Positions 25,061-41,700 are shown, numbered from the stretch's first letter. The stretch: DNA of 64,000 nucleotides from Climacium dendroides (GCA_950106755.1 CATNNA010000001.1:806001-870000); one strand, 5' to 3'. Notes: generated by a model not told the origin, from the sequence alone. Translations and numbers: made by a program.

Positions 25061-28000
25061 TTCCTTTCCTACACTGTCTTCTTCATTTGAAATGGATTTC
25101 AAAACAAACACTCGAAAAATCATGCTGTATTGAATACAAAACAAACCAATAAATTATATGGGTTTGACTTAGAAGCATGTCCAAAAACAAAACACACAAG
25201 TTGCAATTGTTCAAAATAATTAGGATTCATGGTAAAACTTCATTTTAAGACAACCCTATTGCTTTCCTACATTGTCTTCTTCATTTGAAATGGATTTCAA
25301 AACAAACAGTCGAAAAATCATGCTGTATTGAATACAAACCAAACCAATAAATTATATCGGTTTGACGTAGAAGCATGTCCAAAAACAAAACACACACGTT
25401 GCAATTGTTCAAAATAATTAGGATTCATGGAAAAACTTCATTTTAAAACAACCCTATTGCTTTCCTACACTGTCTTCTTCATTTGAAATGGATTTCAAAA
25501 CAAACACTCGAAAAATCATACTGTATTGAATACAAACCAAACCAATAAATTATATGGGATTGACTTAGAAGCATGTCCAAAAACAAAACACACAAGTTGC
25601 AATTGTTCAAAATAATTACGATTCATGGAAAAACTTCATTTTAAGACAACCCTATTCCTTTCCTACACTGACTTCTTCATTTGAAATGGATTTCAAAACA
25701 AACACTCGAAAAATCATGCTATATTGAATACAAACCAAACCAATAAATTATATGGGTTTGACTTAAAAGCATGTCCAAAAACAAAACACACAAGTTGCAA
25801 TTGTTCAAAATAATTAGGATTCATGGAAAAACTTCATTTTAAGACAACCCTATTGCTTTCCTACATTGTCTTCTTCATTTGAAATGGATTTCAAAACAAA
25901 CACTCGAAAAATCATGCTGTATTGAATACAAACGAAACCAATAAATTATATCGGTTTGACGTAGAAGCATGTCCAAATACAAAACACACAAGTTGCAATT
26001 GTTCAAAATAATTACGATTCATGGAAAAACTTCATTTTAAGACAACCCTATTGCTTTCCTACATTGTCTTCTTCATTTGAAATGGATTTCAAAACAAACA
26101 CTCGAAAAATCATGCTATATTGAATACAAACCAAACCAATATATCATATGGGTTTGACTTAAAAGCATGTCCAAAAACAAAACACACAAGTTGCAATTGT
26201 TCAAAATAATTAGGATTCATGGAAAAACTTCATTTTAAGACAACCCTATTGCTTTCCTACATTGTCTTCTTCATTTGAAATGGATTTCAAAACAAACACT
26301 CGAAAAATCATGCTATATTGAATACAAACCAAACCAATAAATTATATGGGATTGACATAGAAGCATGTCCAAATACAAAAAACACAAGTTGCAATTGTTC
26401 AAAATAATTAGGATTCATGGAAAAACTTCATTTTAAGACAACCCTATTGCTTTCCTACATTGTCTTCTTCATTTGAAATGGATTTCAAAACAAACACTCG
26501 AAAAATCATGCTATATTGAATACAAACCAAACCAATAAATTATATGGGTTTGACTTAAAAGCATGTCCAAAAACAAAACACACAAGTTGCAATTGTTCAA
26601 AATAATTAGGATTCATGGAAAAACTTCATTTTAAGACAACCCTATTGCTTTCCTACATTGTCTTCTTCATTTGAAATGGATTTCAAAACAAACACTCGAA
26701 AAATCATGCTGTATTGAATACAAACCAAACCAATAAATCATATAGGATTGACATTGAAACATGTCCAAAGACAAAACACACAAGTTGCAATTGTTCATAA
26801 TAATTAGGATTCATGGAAAAACTTCATTTTAAGACAACCCTATTGCTTTCCTACACTGTCTTCTTCATTTGAAATGGATTTCAAAACAAACACTCGAAAA
26901 ATCATGCTATATTGAGTACAGACCAAACCAATAAATTATATGGGTTTGACGTAGAAGCATGTCCAAAAACAAAACACACAAGTTGCAATTGTTCAAAATA
27001 ATTACGATTCATGGAAAAACTTCATTTTAAGACAACCCTATTGCTTTCCTACACTGTCTTCTTCATTTGAAATGGATTTCAAAACAAACACTCGAAAAAT
27101 CATGCTATATTGAATACAAACCAAACCAATAAATTATATGGGTTTGACGTGGAAGCATGTCCAAAAACAAAACACACAAGTTGCAATTGTTCAAAATAAT
27201 TACGATTCATGGAAAAACTTCATTTTAAGACAACCCTATTGCTTTCCTACATTGTCTTCTTCATTTGAAATGGATTTCAAAACAAACACTCGAAAAATCA
27301 TGCTGTATTGAATACAAACGAAACCAATAAATTATATCGGTTTGACGTAGAAGCATGTCCAAATACAAAACACACAAGTTGCAATTGTTCAAAATAATTA
27401 GGATTCATGGAAAAACTTCATTTTAAAACAACCCTATTGCTTTCCTACACTGTCTTCTTCATTTGAAATGGATTTCAAAACAAACACTCGAAAAATCATG
27501 CTGTATTGAATACAAACGAAACCAATAAATTATATCGGTTTGACGTAGAAGCATGTCCAAATACAAAACACACAAGTTGCAATTGTTCAAAATAATTAGG
27601 ATTCATGGAAAAACTTCATTTTAAAACAACCCTATTGCTTTCCTACACTGTCTTCTTCATTTGAAATGGATTTCAAAACAAACACTCGAAAAATCATACT
27701 GTATTGAATACAAACCAAACCAATAAATTATATGGGATTGACTTAGAAGCATGTCCAAAAACAAAACACACAAGTTGCAATTGTTCAAAATAATTACGAT
27801 TCATGGAAAAACTTCATTTTAAGACAACCCTATTGCTTTCCTACACTGACTTCTTCATTTGAAATGGATTTCAAAACAAACACTCGAAAAATCATGCTAT
27901 ATTGAATACAAACCAAACCAATAAATTATATGGGTTTGACTTAAAAGCATGTCCAAAAACAAAACACACAAGTTGCAATTGTTCAAAATAATTAGGATTC

Positions 28001-31000
28001 ATGGAAAAACTTCATTTTAAGACAACCCTATTGCTTTCCTACATTGTCTTCTTCATTTGAAATGGATTTCAAAACAAACACTCGAAAAATCATGCTGTAT
28101 TGAATACAAACGAAACCAATAAATTATATCGGTTTGACGTAGAAGCATGTCCAAATACAAAACACACAAGTTGCAATTGTTCAAAATAATTACGATTCAT
28201 GGAAAAACTTCATTTTAAGACAACCCTATTGCTTTCCTACATTGTCTTCTTCATTTGAAATGGATTTCAAAACAAACACTCGAAAAATCATGCTATATTG
28301 AATACAAACCAAACCAATATATCATATGGGTTTGACTTAAAAGCATGTCCAAAAACAAAACACACAAGTTGCAATTGTTCAAAATAATTAGGATTCATGG
28401 AAAAACTTCATTTTAAGACAACCCTATTGCTTTCCTACATTGTCTTCTTCATTTGAAATGGATTTCAAAACAAACACTCGAAAAATCATGCTATATTGAA
28501 TACAAACCAAACCAATAAATTATATGGGATTGACATAGAAGCATGTCCAAATACAAAAAACACAAGTTGCAATTGTTCAAAATAATTAGGATTCATGGAA
28601 AAACTTCATTTTAAGACAACCCTATTGCTTTCCTACATTGTCTTCTTCATTTGAAATGGATTTCAAAACAAACACTCGAAAAATCATGCTATATTGAATA
28701 CAAACCAAACCAATAAATTATATGGGTTTGACTTAAAAGCATGTCCAAAAACAAAACACACAAGTTGCAATTGTTCAAAATAATTAGGATTCATGGAAAA
28801 ACTTCATTTTAAGACAACCCTATTGCTTTCCTACATTGTCTTCTTCATTTGAAATGGATTTCAAAACAAACACTCGAAAAATCATGCTATATTGAATACA
28901 AACCAAACCAATAAATTATATGGGTTTGACTTAGAAGCATGTCCAAAAACAAAACACACAAGTTGCAATTGTTCAAAATAATTAGGATTCATGGAAAAAC
29001 TTCATTTTAAGACAACCCTATTGCTTTCCTACATTGTCTTCTTCATTTGAAATGGATTTCAAAACAAACACTCGAAAAATCATGCTGTATTGAATACAAA
29101 CCAAACCAATAAATCATATAGGATTGACATTGAAACATGTCCAAAGACAAAACACACAAGTTGCAATTGTTCATAATAATTAGGATTCATGGAAAAACTT
29201 CATTTTAAGACAACCCTATTGCTTTCCTACACTGTCTTCTTCATTTGAAATGGATTTCAAAACAAACACTCGAAAAATCATGCTGTATTGAATACAAAAC
29301 AAACCAATAAATTATATGGGTTTGACTTAGAAGCATGTCCAAAAACAAAACACACAAGTTGCAATTGTTCAAAATAATTAGGATTCATGGTAAAACTTCA
29401 TTTTAAGACAACCCTATTGCTTTCCTACATTGTCTTCTTCATTTGAAATGGATTTCAAAACAAACAGTCGAAAAATCATGCTGTATTGAATACAAACCAA
29501 ACCAATAAATTATATCGGTTTGACGTAGAAGCATGTCCAAAAACAAAACACACACGTTGCAATTGTTCAAAATAATTAGGATTCATGGAAAAACTTCATT
29601 TTAAAACAACCCTATTGCTTTCCTACACTGTCTTCTTCATTTGAAATGGATTTCAAAACAAACACTCGAAAAATCATACTGTATTGAATACAAACCAAAC
29701 CAATAAATTATATGGGATTGACTTAGAAGCATGTCCAAAAACAAAACACACAAGTTGCAATTGTTCAAAATAATTACGATTCATGGAAAAACTTCATTTT
29801 AAGACAACCCTATTGCTTTCCTACACTGACTTCTTCATTTGAAATGGATTTCAAAACAAACACTCGAAAAATCATGCTATATTGAATACAAACCAAACCA
29901 ATAAATTATATGGGTTTGACTTAAAAGCATGTCCAAAAACAAAACACACAAGTTGCAATTGTTCAAAATAATTAGGATTCATGGAAAAACTTCATTTTAA
30001 GACAACTCTATTGCTTTCCTACACTGTCTTCTTCATTTGAAATGGATTTCAAAACAAACACTCGAAAAATCATGCTGTATTGAATACAAACCAAACCAAT
30101 AAATTATATGGGTTTGACTTAGAAGCATGTCCAAAAACAAAACACACAAGTTGCAATTGTTCAAAATAATTAGGATTCATGGAAAAACTTCATTTTAAGA
30201 CAACCCTATTGCTTTCCTACATTGTCTTCTTCATTTGAAATGGATTTCAAAACAAACACTCGAAAAATCATGCTGTATTGAATACAAACCAAACCAATAA
30301 ATCATATAGGATTGACATTGAAACATGTCCAAAGACAAAACACACAAGTTGCAATTGTTCATAATAATTAGGATTCATGGAAAAACTTCATTTTAAGACA
30401 ACCCTATTGCTTTCCTACACTGTCTTCTTCATTTGAAATGGATTTCAAAACAAACACTCGAAAAATCATGCTATATTGAATACAAACCAAACCAATAAAT
30501 TATATGGGTTTGACGTAGAAGCATGTCGAAAAACAAAACACACAAGTTGCAATTGTTCAAAATAATTACGATTCATGGAAAAACTTCATTTTAAGACAAC
30601 CCTATTCCTTTCCTACACTGTCTTCTTCATTTGAAATAGATTTCAAAACAAACACTCGAAAAATCATGCTGTATTGAATACAAACCAAACCAATAAATTA
30701 TATGGGTTTGACTTAGAAGCATGTCCAAAAACAAAACACACAAGTTGCAATTGTTCAAAATAATTAGGATTCATGGAAAAACTTCATTTTAAGACAACCC
30801 TATTGCTTTCCTACATTGTCTTCTTCATTTGAAATGGATTTCAAAACAAACACTCGAAAAATCATGCTGTATTGAATACAAACCAAACCAATAAATCATA
30901 TAGGATTGACATTGAAACATGTCCAAAGACAAAACACACAAGTTGCAATTGTTCATAATAATTAGGATTCATGGAAAAACTTCATTTTAAGACAACCCTA

Positions 31001-34000
31001 TTCCTTTCCTACACTGTCTTCTTCATTTGAAATGGATTTCAAAACAAACACTCGAAAAATCATGCTGTATTGAATACAAAACAAACCAATAAATTATATG
31101 GGTTTGACTTAGAAGCATGTCCAAAAACAAAACACACAAGTTGCAATTGTTCAAAATAATTAGGATTCATGGTAAAACTTCATTTTAAGACAACCCTATT
31201 GCTTTCCTACATTGTCTTCTTCATTTGAAATGGATTTCAAAACAAACAGTCGAAAAATCATGCTGTATTGAATACAAACCAAACCAATAAATTATATCGG
31301 TTTGACGTAGAAGCATGTCCAAAAACAAAACACACACGTTGCAATTGTTCAAAATAATTAGGATTCATGGAAAAACTTCATTTTAAAACAACCCTATTGC
31401 TTTCCTACACTGTCTTCTTCATTTGAAATGGATTTCAAAACAAACACTCGAAAAATCATACTGTATTGAATACAAACCAAACCAATAAATTATATGGGAT
31501 TGACTTAGAAGCATGTCCAAAAACAAAACACACAAGTTGCAATTGTTCAAAATAATTACGATTCATGGAAAAACTTCATTTTAAGACAACCCTATTGCTT
31601 TCCTACACTGACTTCTTCATTTGAAATGGATTTCAAAACAAACACTCGAAAAATCATGCTATATTGAATACAAACCAAACCAATAAATTATATGGGTTTG
31701 ACTTAGAAGCATGTCCAAAAACAAAACACACAAGTTGCAATTGTTCAAAATAATTAGGATTCATGGAAAAACTTCATTTTAAGACAACCCTATTGCTTTC
31801 CTACATTGTCTTCTTCATTTGAAATGGATTTCAAAACAAACACTCGAAAAATCATGCTGTATTGAATACAAACGAAACCAATAAATTATATCGGTTTGAC
31901 GTAGAAGCATGTCCAAATACAAAACACACAAGTTGCAATTGTTCAAAATAATTACGATTCATGGAAAAACTTCATTTTAAGACAACCCTATTGCTTTCCT
32001 ACATTGTCTTCTTCATTTGAAATGGATTTCAAAACAAACACTCGAAAAATCATGCTATATTGAATACAAACCAAACCAATATATCATATGGGTTTGACTT
32101 AAAAGCATGTCCAAAAACAAAACACACAAGTTGCAATTGTTCAAAATAATTAGGATTCATGGAAAAACTTCATTTTAAGACAACCCTATTGCTTTCCTAC
32201 ATTGTCTTCTTCATTTGAAATGGATTTCAAAACAAACACTCGAAAAATCATGCTATATTGAATACAAACCAAACCAATAAATTATATGGGATTGACATAG
32301 AAGCATGTCCAAATACAAAAAACACAAGTTGCAATTGTTCAAAATAATTAGGATTCATGGAAAAACTTCATTTTAAGACAACCCTATTGCTTTCCTACAT
32401 TGTCTTCTTCATTTGAAATGGATTTCAAAACAAACACTCGAAAAATCATGCTATATTGAATACAAACCAAACCAATAAATTATATGGGTTTGACTTAAAA
32501 GCATGTCCAAAAACAAAACACACAAGTTGCAATTGTTCAAAATAATTAGGATTCATGGAAAAACTTCATTTTAAGACAACCCTATTGCTTTCCTACATTG
32601 TCTTCTTCATTTGAAATGGATTTCAAAACAAACACTCGAAAAATCATGCTGTATTGAATACAAACCAAACCAATAAATCATATAGGATTGACATTGAAAC
32701 ATGTCCAAAGACAAAACACACAAGTTGCAATTGTTCATAATAATTAGGATTCATGGAAAAACTTCATTTTAAGACAACCCTATTACTTTCCTACACTGTC
32801 TTCTTCATTTGAAATGGATTTCAAAACAAACACTCGAAAAATCATGCTATATTGAGTACAAACCAAACCAATAAATTATATGGGTTTGACGTAGAAGCAT
32901 GTCCAAAAACAAAACACACAAGTTGCAATTGTTCAAAATAATTACGATTCATGGAAAAACTTCATTTTAAGACAACCCTATTGCTTTCCTACACTGTCTT
33001 CTTCATTTGAAATGGATTTCAAAACAAACACTCGAAAAATCATGCTATATTGAATACAAACCAAACCAATAAATTATATCGGTTTGACGTGGAAGCATGT
33101 CCAAAAACAAAACACACAAGTTGCAATTGTTCAAAATAATTACGATTCATGGAAAAACTTCATTTTAAGACAACTCTATTGCTTTCCTACACTGTCTTCT
33201 TCATTTGAAATGGATTTCAAAACAAACACTCGAAAAATCATGCTGTATTGAATACAAACCAAACCAATAAATTATATGGGTTTGACTTAGAAGCATGTCC
33301 AAAAACAAAACACACAAGTTGCAATTGTTCAAAATAATTAGGATTCATGGAAAAACTTCATTTTAAGACAACCCTATTGCTTTCCTACATTGTCTTCTTC
33401 ATTTGAAATGGATTTCAAAACAAACACTCGAAAAATCATGCTGTATTGAATACAAACCAAACCAATAAATCATATAGGATTGACATTGAAACATGTCCAA
33501 AGACAAAACACACAAGTTGCAATTGTTCATAATAATTAGGATTCATGGAAAAACTTCATTTTAAGACAACCCTATTGCTTTCCTACACTGTCTTCTTCAT
33601 TTGAAATGGATTTCAAAACAAACACTCGAAAAATCATGCTGTATTGAATACAAAACAAACCAATAAATTATATGGGTTTGACTTAGAAGCATGTCCAAAA
33701 ACAAAACACACAAGTTGCAATTGTTCAAAATAATTAGGATTCATGGTAAAACTTCATTTTAAGACAACCCTATTGCTTTCCTACATTGTCTTCTTCATTT
33801 GAAATGGATTTCAAAACAAACAGTCGAAAAATCATGCTGTATTGAATACAAACCAAACCAATAAATTATATCGGTTTGACGTAGAAGCATGTCCAAAAAC
33901 AAAACACACACGTTGCAATTGTTCAAAATAATTAGGATTCATGGAAAAACTTCATTTTAAGACAACCCTATTGCTTTCCTACATTGTCTTCTTCATTTGA

Positions 34001-37000
34001 AATGGATTTCAAAACAAACACTCGAAAAATCATGCTGTATTGAATACAAACCAAACCAATAAATCATATAGGATTGACATTGAAACATGTCCAAAGACAA
34101 AACACACAAGTTGCAATTGTTCATAATAATTAGGATTCATGGAAAAACTTCATTTTAAGACAACCCTATTACTTTCCTACACTGTCTTCTTCATTTGAAA
34201 TGGTTTTCAAAACAAACACTCGAAAAATCATGCTATATTGAGTACAAACCAAACCAATAAATTATATGGGTTTGACGTAGAAGCATGTCCAAAAACAAAA
34301 CACACAAGTTGCAATTGTTCAAAATAATTACGATTCATGGAAAAACTTCATTTTAAGACAACCCTATTGCTTTCCTACACTGTCTTCTTCATTTGAAATG
34401 GATTTCAAAACAAACACTCGAAAAATCATGCTATATTGAATACAAACCAAACCAATAAATTATATCGGTTTGACGTGGAAGCATGTCCAAAAACAAAACA
34501 CACAAGTTGCAATTGTTCAAAATAATTACGATTCATGGAAAAACTTCATTTTAAGACAACTCTATTGCTTTCCTACACTGTCTTCTTCATTTGAAATGGA
34601 TTTCAAAACAAACACTCGAAAAATCATGCTGTATTGAATACAAACCAAACCAATAAATTATATGGGTTTGACTTAGAAGCATGTCCAAAAACAAAACACA
34701 CAAGTTGCAATTGTTCAAAATAATTAGGATTCATGGAAAAACTTCATTTTAAGACAACCCTATTGCTTTCCTACATTGTCTTCTTCATTTGAAATGGATT
34801 TCAAAACAAACACTCGAAAAATCATGCTGTATTGAATACAAACCAAACCAATAAATCATATAGGATTGACATTGAAACATGTCCAAAGACAAAACACACA
34901 AGTTGCAATTGTTCATAATAATTAGGATTCATGGAAAAACTTCATTTTAAGACAACCCTATTGCTTTCCTACACTGTCTTCTTCATTTGAAATGGATTTC
35001 AAAACAAACACTCGAAAAATCATGCTATATTGAATACAAACCAAACCAATAAATTATATGGGTTTGACGTAGAAGCATGTCGAAAAACAAAACACACAAG
35101 TTGCAATTGTTCAAAATAATTACGATTCATGGAAAAACTTCATTTTAAGACAACCCTATTGCTTTCCTACACTGTCTTCTTCATTTGAAATGGATTTCAA
35201 AACAAACACTCGAAAAATCATGCTATATTGAATACAAACCAAACCAATAAATTATATGGGTTTGACGTAGAAGCATGTCGAAAAACAAAACACACAAGTT
35301 GCAATTGTTCAAAATAATTACGATTCATGGAAAAACTTCATTTTAAGACAACCCTATTCCTTTCCTACACTGTCTTCTTCATTTGAAATAGATTTCAAAA
35401 CAAACACTCGAAAAATCATGCTGTATTGAATACAAACCAAACCAATAAATTATATGGGTTTGACTTAGAAGCATGTCCAAAAACAAAACACACAAGTTGC
35501 AATTATTCAAAATAATTAGGATTCATGGAAAAACTTCATTTTAAGACAACCCTATTGCTTTCCTACACTGTCTTCTTCATTTGAAATGGATTTCAAAACA
35601 AACACTCGAAAAATCATGCTATATTGAATACAAACCAAACCAATAAATTATATCGGTTTGACGTGGAAGCATGTCCAAAAACAAAACACACAAGTTGCAA
35701 TTGTTCAAAATAATTACGATTCATGGAAAAACTTCATTTTAAGACAACTCTATTGCTTTCCTACACTGTCTTCTTCATTTGAAATGGATTTCAAAACAAA
35801 CACTCGAAAAATCATGCTGTATTGAATACAAACCAAACCAATAAATTATATGGGTTTGACTTAGAAGCATGTCCAAAAACAAAACACACAAGTTGCAATT
35901 GTTCAAAATAATTAGGATTCATGGAAAAACTTCATTTTAAGACAACCCTATTGCTTTCCTACATTGTCTTCTTCATTTGAAATGGATTTCAAAACAAACA
36001 CTCGAAAAATCATGCTGTATTGAATACAAACCAAACCAATAAATCATATAGGATTGACATTGAAACATGTCCAAAGACAAAACACACAAGTTGCAATTGT
36101 TTATAATAATTAGGATTCATGGAAAAACTTCATTTTAAGACAACCCTATTGCTTTCCTACACTGTCTTCTTCATTTGAAATGGATTTCAAAACAAACACT
36201 CGAAAAATCATGCTATATTGAATACAAACCAAACCAATAAATTATATGGGTTTGACGTAGAAGCATGTCGAAAAACAAAACACACAAGTTGCAATTGTTC
36301 AAAATAATTACGATTCATGGAAAAACTTCATTTTAAGACAACCCTATTGCTTTCCTACACTGTCTTCTTCATTTGAAATGGATTTCAAAACAAACACTCG
36401 AAAAATCATGCTATATTGAATACAAACCAAACCAATAAATTATATGGGTTTGACGTAGAAGCATGTCGAAAAACAAAACACACAAGTTGCAATTGTTCAA
36501 AATAATTACGATTCATGGAAAAACTTCATTTTAAGACAACCCTATTCCTTTCCTACACTGTCTTCTTCATTTGAAATAGATTTCAAAACAAACACTCGAA
36601 AAATCATGCTGTATTGAATACAAACCAAACCAATAAATTATATGGGTTTGACTTAGAAGCATGTCCAAAAACAAAACACACAAGTTGCAATTATTCAAAA
36701 TAATTAGGATTCATGGAAAAACTTCATTTTAAGACAACCCTATTGCTTTCCTACATTGTCTTCTTCATTTGAAATGGATTTCAAAACAAACACTCGAAAA
36801 ATCATGCTGTATTGAATACAAACCAAACCAATAAATCATATAGGATTGACATTGAAACATGTCCAAAGACAAAACACACAAGTTGCAATTGTTCATAATA
36901 ATTAGGATTCATGGAAAAACTTCATTTTAAGACAACCCTATTCCTTTCCTACACTGTCTTCTTCATTTGAAATGGATTTCAAAACAAACACTCGAAAAAT

Positions 37001-38760
37001 CATGCTGTATTGAATACAAAACAAACCAATAAATTATATGGGTTTGACTTAGAAGCATGTCCAAAAACAAAACACACAAGTTGCAATTGTTCAAAATAAT
37101 TAGGATTCATGGTAAAACTTCATTTTAAGACAACCCTATTGCTTTCCTACATTGTCTTCTTCATTTGAAATGGATTTCAAAACAAACAGTCGAAAAATCA
37201 TGCTGTATTGAATACAAACCAAACCAATAAATTATATCGGTTTGACGTAGAAGCATGTCCAAAAACAAAACACACACGTTGCAATTGTTCAAAATAATTA
37301 GGATTCATGGAAAAACTTCATTTTAAAACAACCCTATTGCTTTCCTACACTGTCTTCTTCATTTGAAATGGATTTCAAAACAAACACTCGAAAAATCATA
37401 CTGTATTGAATACAAACCAAACCAATAAATTATATGGGATTGACTTAGAAGCATGTCCAAAAACAAAACACACAAGTTGCAATTGTTCAAAATAATTACG
37501 ATTCATGGAAAAACTTCATTTTAAGACAACCCTATTGCTTTCCTACACTGACTTCTTCATTTGAAATGGATTTCAAAACAAACACTCGAAAAATCATGCT
37601 ATATTGAATACAAACCAAACCAATAAATTATATGGGTTTGACTTAAAAGCATGTCCAAAAACAAAACACACAAGTTGCAATTGTTCAAAATAATTAGGAT
37701 TCATGGAAAAACTTCATTTTAAGACAACCCTATTGCTTTCCTACATTGTCTTCTTCATTTGAAATGGATTTCAAAACAAACACTCGAAAAATCATGCTGT
37801 ATTGAATACAAACGAAACCAATAAATTATATCGGTTTGACGTAGAAGCATGTCCAAATACAAAACACACAAGTTGCAATTGTTCAAAATAATTAGGATTC
37901 ATGGAAAAACTTCATTTTAAGACAACCCTATTGCTTTCCTACATTGTCTTCTTCATTTGAAATGGATTTCAAAACAAACACTCGAAAAATCATGCTATAT
38001 TGAATACAAACCAAACCAATAAATCATATGGGTTTGACTTAAAAGCATGTCCAAAAACAAAACACACAAGTTGCAATTGTTCAAAATAATTAGGATTCAT
38101 GGAAAAACTTCATTTTAAGACAACCCTATTGCTTTCCTACATTGTCTTCTTCATTTGAAATGGATTTCAAAACAAACACTCGAAAAATCATGCTATATTG
38201 AATACAAACCAAACCAATAAATTATATGGGATTGACATAGAAGCATGTCCAAATACAAAAAACACAAGTTGCAATTGTTCAAAATAATTAGGATTCATGG
38301 AAAAACTTCATTTTAAGACAACCCTATTGCTTTCCTACATTGTCTTCTTCATTTGAAATGGATTTCAAAACAAACACTCGAAAAATCATGCTATATTGAA
38401 TACAAACCAAACCAATAAATTATATGGGTTTGACTTAAAAGCATGTCCAAAAACAAAACACACAAGTTGCAATTGTTCAAAATAATTAGGATTCATGGAA
38501 AAACTTCATTTTAAGACAACCCTATTGCTTTCCTACATTGTCTTCTTCATTTGAAATGGATTTCAAAACAAACACTCGAAAAATCATGCTATATTGAATA
38601 CAAACCAAACCAATAAATTATATGGGTTTGACTTAAAAGCATGTCCAAAAACAAAACACACAAGTTGCAATTGTTCAAAATAATTAGGATTCATGGAAAA
38701 ACTTCATTTTAAGACAACCCTATTGCTTTCCTACATTGTCTTCTTCATTTGAAATGGATT
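24840..38760 (+). repeat. 30-monomer (5,940-bp) super-repeat, three copies
   Basis: Blocks of about 2 kb beginning near 24.84, 30.78 and 36.72 kb match almost base for base. The marker ggtaaaac sits at 25231, 31171 and 37111, exactly 5,940 bp apart twice. Within the block the order is the same: gaatacaaaac monomer, ggtaaaac monomer, cagtcg monomer, cacacgttgc monomer, ttaaaacaacc, ctgactt monomer. Small differences are gctttcc/cctttcc at 25,657 versus 31,597, and taaaagc/tagaagc at about 31,703. Between blocks the intervals differ in content, so this is segmental duplication followed by local turnover. Confidence 0.8.
34960..36890 (+). repeat. Local 6-monomer (1,188-bp) duplication
   Basis: The private variant aattattc (for aattgttc) occurs at 35501 and 36689, 1,188 bp apart. 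Flanking monomers with gcatgtcgaaaaac and gaaatagattt repeat alongside. A single-base change (ttgtttataataat, about 36,098) marks one copy only. Confidence 0.75.
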
Positions 38761-41700
38761 TCAAAACAAACACTCGAAAAATCATGCTGTATTGAATACA
38801 AACCAAACCAATAAATCATATAGGATTGACATTGAAACATGTCCAAAGACAAAACACACAAGTTGCAATTGTTCATAATAATTAGGATTCATGGAAAAAC
38901 TTCATTTTAAGACAACCCTATTACTTTCCTACACTGTCTTCTTCATTTGAAATGGTTTTCAAAACAAACACTCGAAAAATCATGCTATATTGAATACAAA
39001 CCAAACCAATAAATTATATGGGTTTGACGTAGAAGCATGTCCAAAAACAAAACACACAAGTTGCAATTGTTCAAAATAATTACGATTCATGGAAAAACTT
39101 CATTTTAAGACAACCCTATTGCTTTCCTACACTGTCTTCTTCATTTGAAATGGATTTCAAAACAAACACTCGAAAAATCATGCTATATTGAATACAAACC
39201 AAACCAATAAATTATATCGGTTTGACGTGGAAGCATGTCCAAAAACAAAACACACAAGTTGCAATTGTTCAAAATAATTACGATTCATGGAAAAACTTCA
39301 TTTTAAGACAACTCTATTGCTTTCCTACACTGTCTTCTTCATTTGAAATGGATTTCAAAACAAACACTCGAAAAATCATGCTGTATTGAATACAAACCAA
39401 ACCAATAAATTATATGGGTTTGACTTAGAAGCATGTCCAAAAACAAAACACACAAGTTGCAATTGTTCAAAATAATTAGGATTCATGGAAAAACTTCATT
39501 TTAAGACAACCCTATTGCTTTCCTACATTGTCTTCTTCATTTGAAATGGATTTCAAAACAAACACTCGAAAAATCATGCTGTATTGAATACAAACCAAAC
39601 CAATAAATCATATAGGATTGACATTGAAACATGTCCAAAGACAAAACACACAAGTTGCAATTGTTCATAATAATTAGGATTCATGGAAAAACTTCATTTT
39701 AAGACAACCCTATTGCTTTCCTACACTGTCTTCTTCATTTGAAATGGATTTCAAAACAAACACTCGAAAAATCATGCTATATTGAATACAAACCAAACCA
39801 ATAAATTATATGGGTTTGACGTAGAAGCATGTCGAAAAACAAAACACACAAGTTGCAATTGTTCAAAATAATTACGATTCATGGAAAAACTTCATTTTAA
39901 GACAACCCTATTCCTTTCCTACACTGTCTTCTTCATTTGAAATAGATTTCAAAACAAACACTCGAAAAATCATGCTGTATTGAATACAAACCAAACCAAT
40001 AAATTATATGGGTTTGACTTAGAAGCATGTCCAAAAACAAAACACACAAGTTGCAATTGTTCAAAATAATTAGGATTCATGGAAAAACTTCATTTTAAGA
40101 CAACCCTATTGCTTTCCTACATTGTCTTCTTCATTTGAAATGGATTTCAAAACAAACACTCGAAAAATCATGCTGTATTGAATACAAACCAAACCAATAA
40201 ATCATATAGGATTGACATTGAAACATGTCCAAAGACAAAACACACAAGTTGCAATTGTTCATAATAATTAGGATTCATGGAAAAACTTCATTTTAAGACA
40301 ACCCTATTGCTTTCCTACATTGTCTTCTTCATTTGAAATGGATTTCAAAACAAACACTCGAAAAATCATGCTATATTGAATACAAACCAAACCAATAAAT
40401 TATATGGGTTTGACGTAGAAGCATGTCGAAAAACAAAACACACAAGTTGCAATTGTTCAAAATAATTACGATTCATGGAAAAACTTCATTTTAAGACAAC
40501 CCTATTCCTTTCCTACACTGTCTTCTTCATTTGAAATGGATTTCAAAACAAACACTCGAAAAATCATGCTGTATTGAATACAAAACAAACCAATAAATTA
40601 TATGGGTTTGACTTAGAAGCATGTCCAAAAACAAAACACACAAGTTGCAATTGTTCAAAATAATTAGGATTCATGGTAAAACTTCATTTTAAGACAACCC
40701 TATTGCTTTCCTACATTGTCTTCTTCATTTGAAATGGATTTCAAAACAAACAGTCGAAAAATCATGCTGTATTGAATACAAACCAAACTAATAAATTATA
40801 TCGGTTTGACGTAGAAGCATGTCCAAAAACAAAACACACACGTTGCAATTGTTCAAAATAATTAGGATTCATGGAAAAACTTCATTTTAAAACAACCCTA
40901 TTGCTTTCCTACACTGTCTTCTTCATTTGAAATGGATTTCAAAACAAACACTCGAAAAATCATACTGTATTGAATACAAACCAAACCAATAAATTATATG
41001 GGATTGACTTAGAAGCATGTCCAAAAACAAAACACACAAGTTGCAATTGTTCAAAATAATTACGATTCATGGAAAAACTTCATTTTAAGACAACCCTATT
41101 GCTTTCCTACACTGACTTCTTCATTTGAAATGGATTTCAAAACAAACACTCGAAAAATCATGCTATATTGAATACAAACCAAACCAATAAATTATATGGG
41201 TTTGACTTAAAAGCATGTCCAAAAACAAAACACACAAGTTGCAATTGTTCAAAATAATTAGGATTCATGGAAAAACTTCATTTTAAGACAACCCTATTGC
41301 TTTCCTACATTGTCTTCTTCATTTGAAATGGATTTCAAAACAAACACTCGAAAAATCATGCTGTATTGAATACAAACGAAACCAATAAATTATATCGGTT
41401 TGACGTAGAAGCATGTCCAAATACAAAACACACAAGTTGCAATTGTTCAAAATAATTACGATTCATGGAAAAACTTCATTTTAAGACAACCCTATTGCTT
41501 TCCTACATTGTCTTCTTCATTTGAAATGGATTTCAAAACAAACACTCGAAAAATCATGCTATATTGAATACAAACCAAACCAATAAATCATATGGGTTTG
41601 ACTTAAAAGCATGTCCAAAAACAAAACACACAAGTTGCAATTGTTCAAAATAATTAGGATTCATGGAAAAACTTCATTTTAAGACAACCCTATTGCTTTC

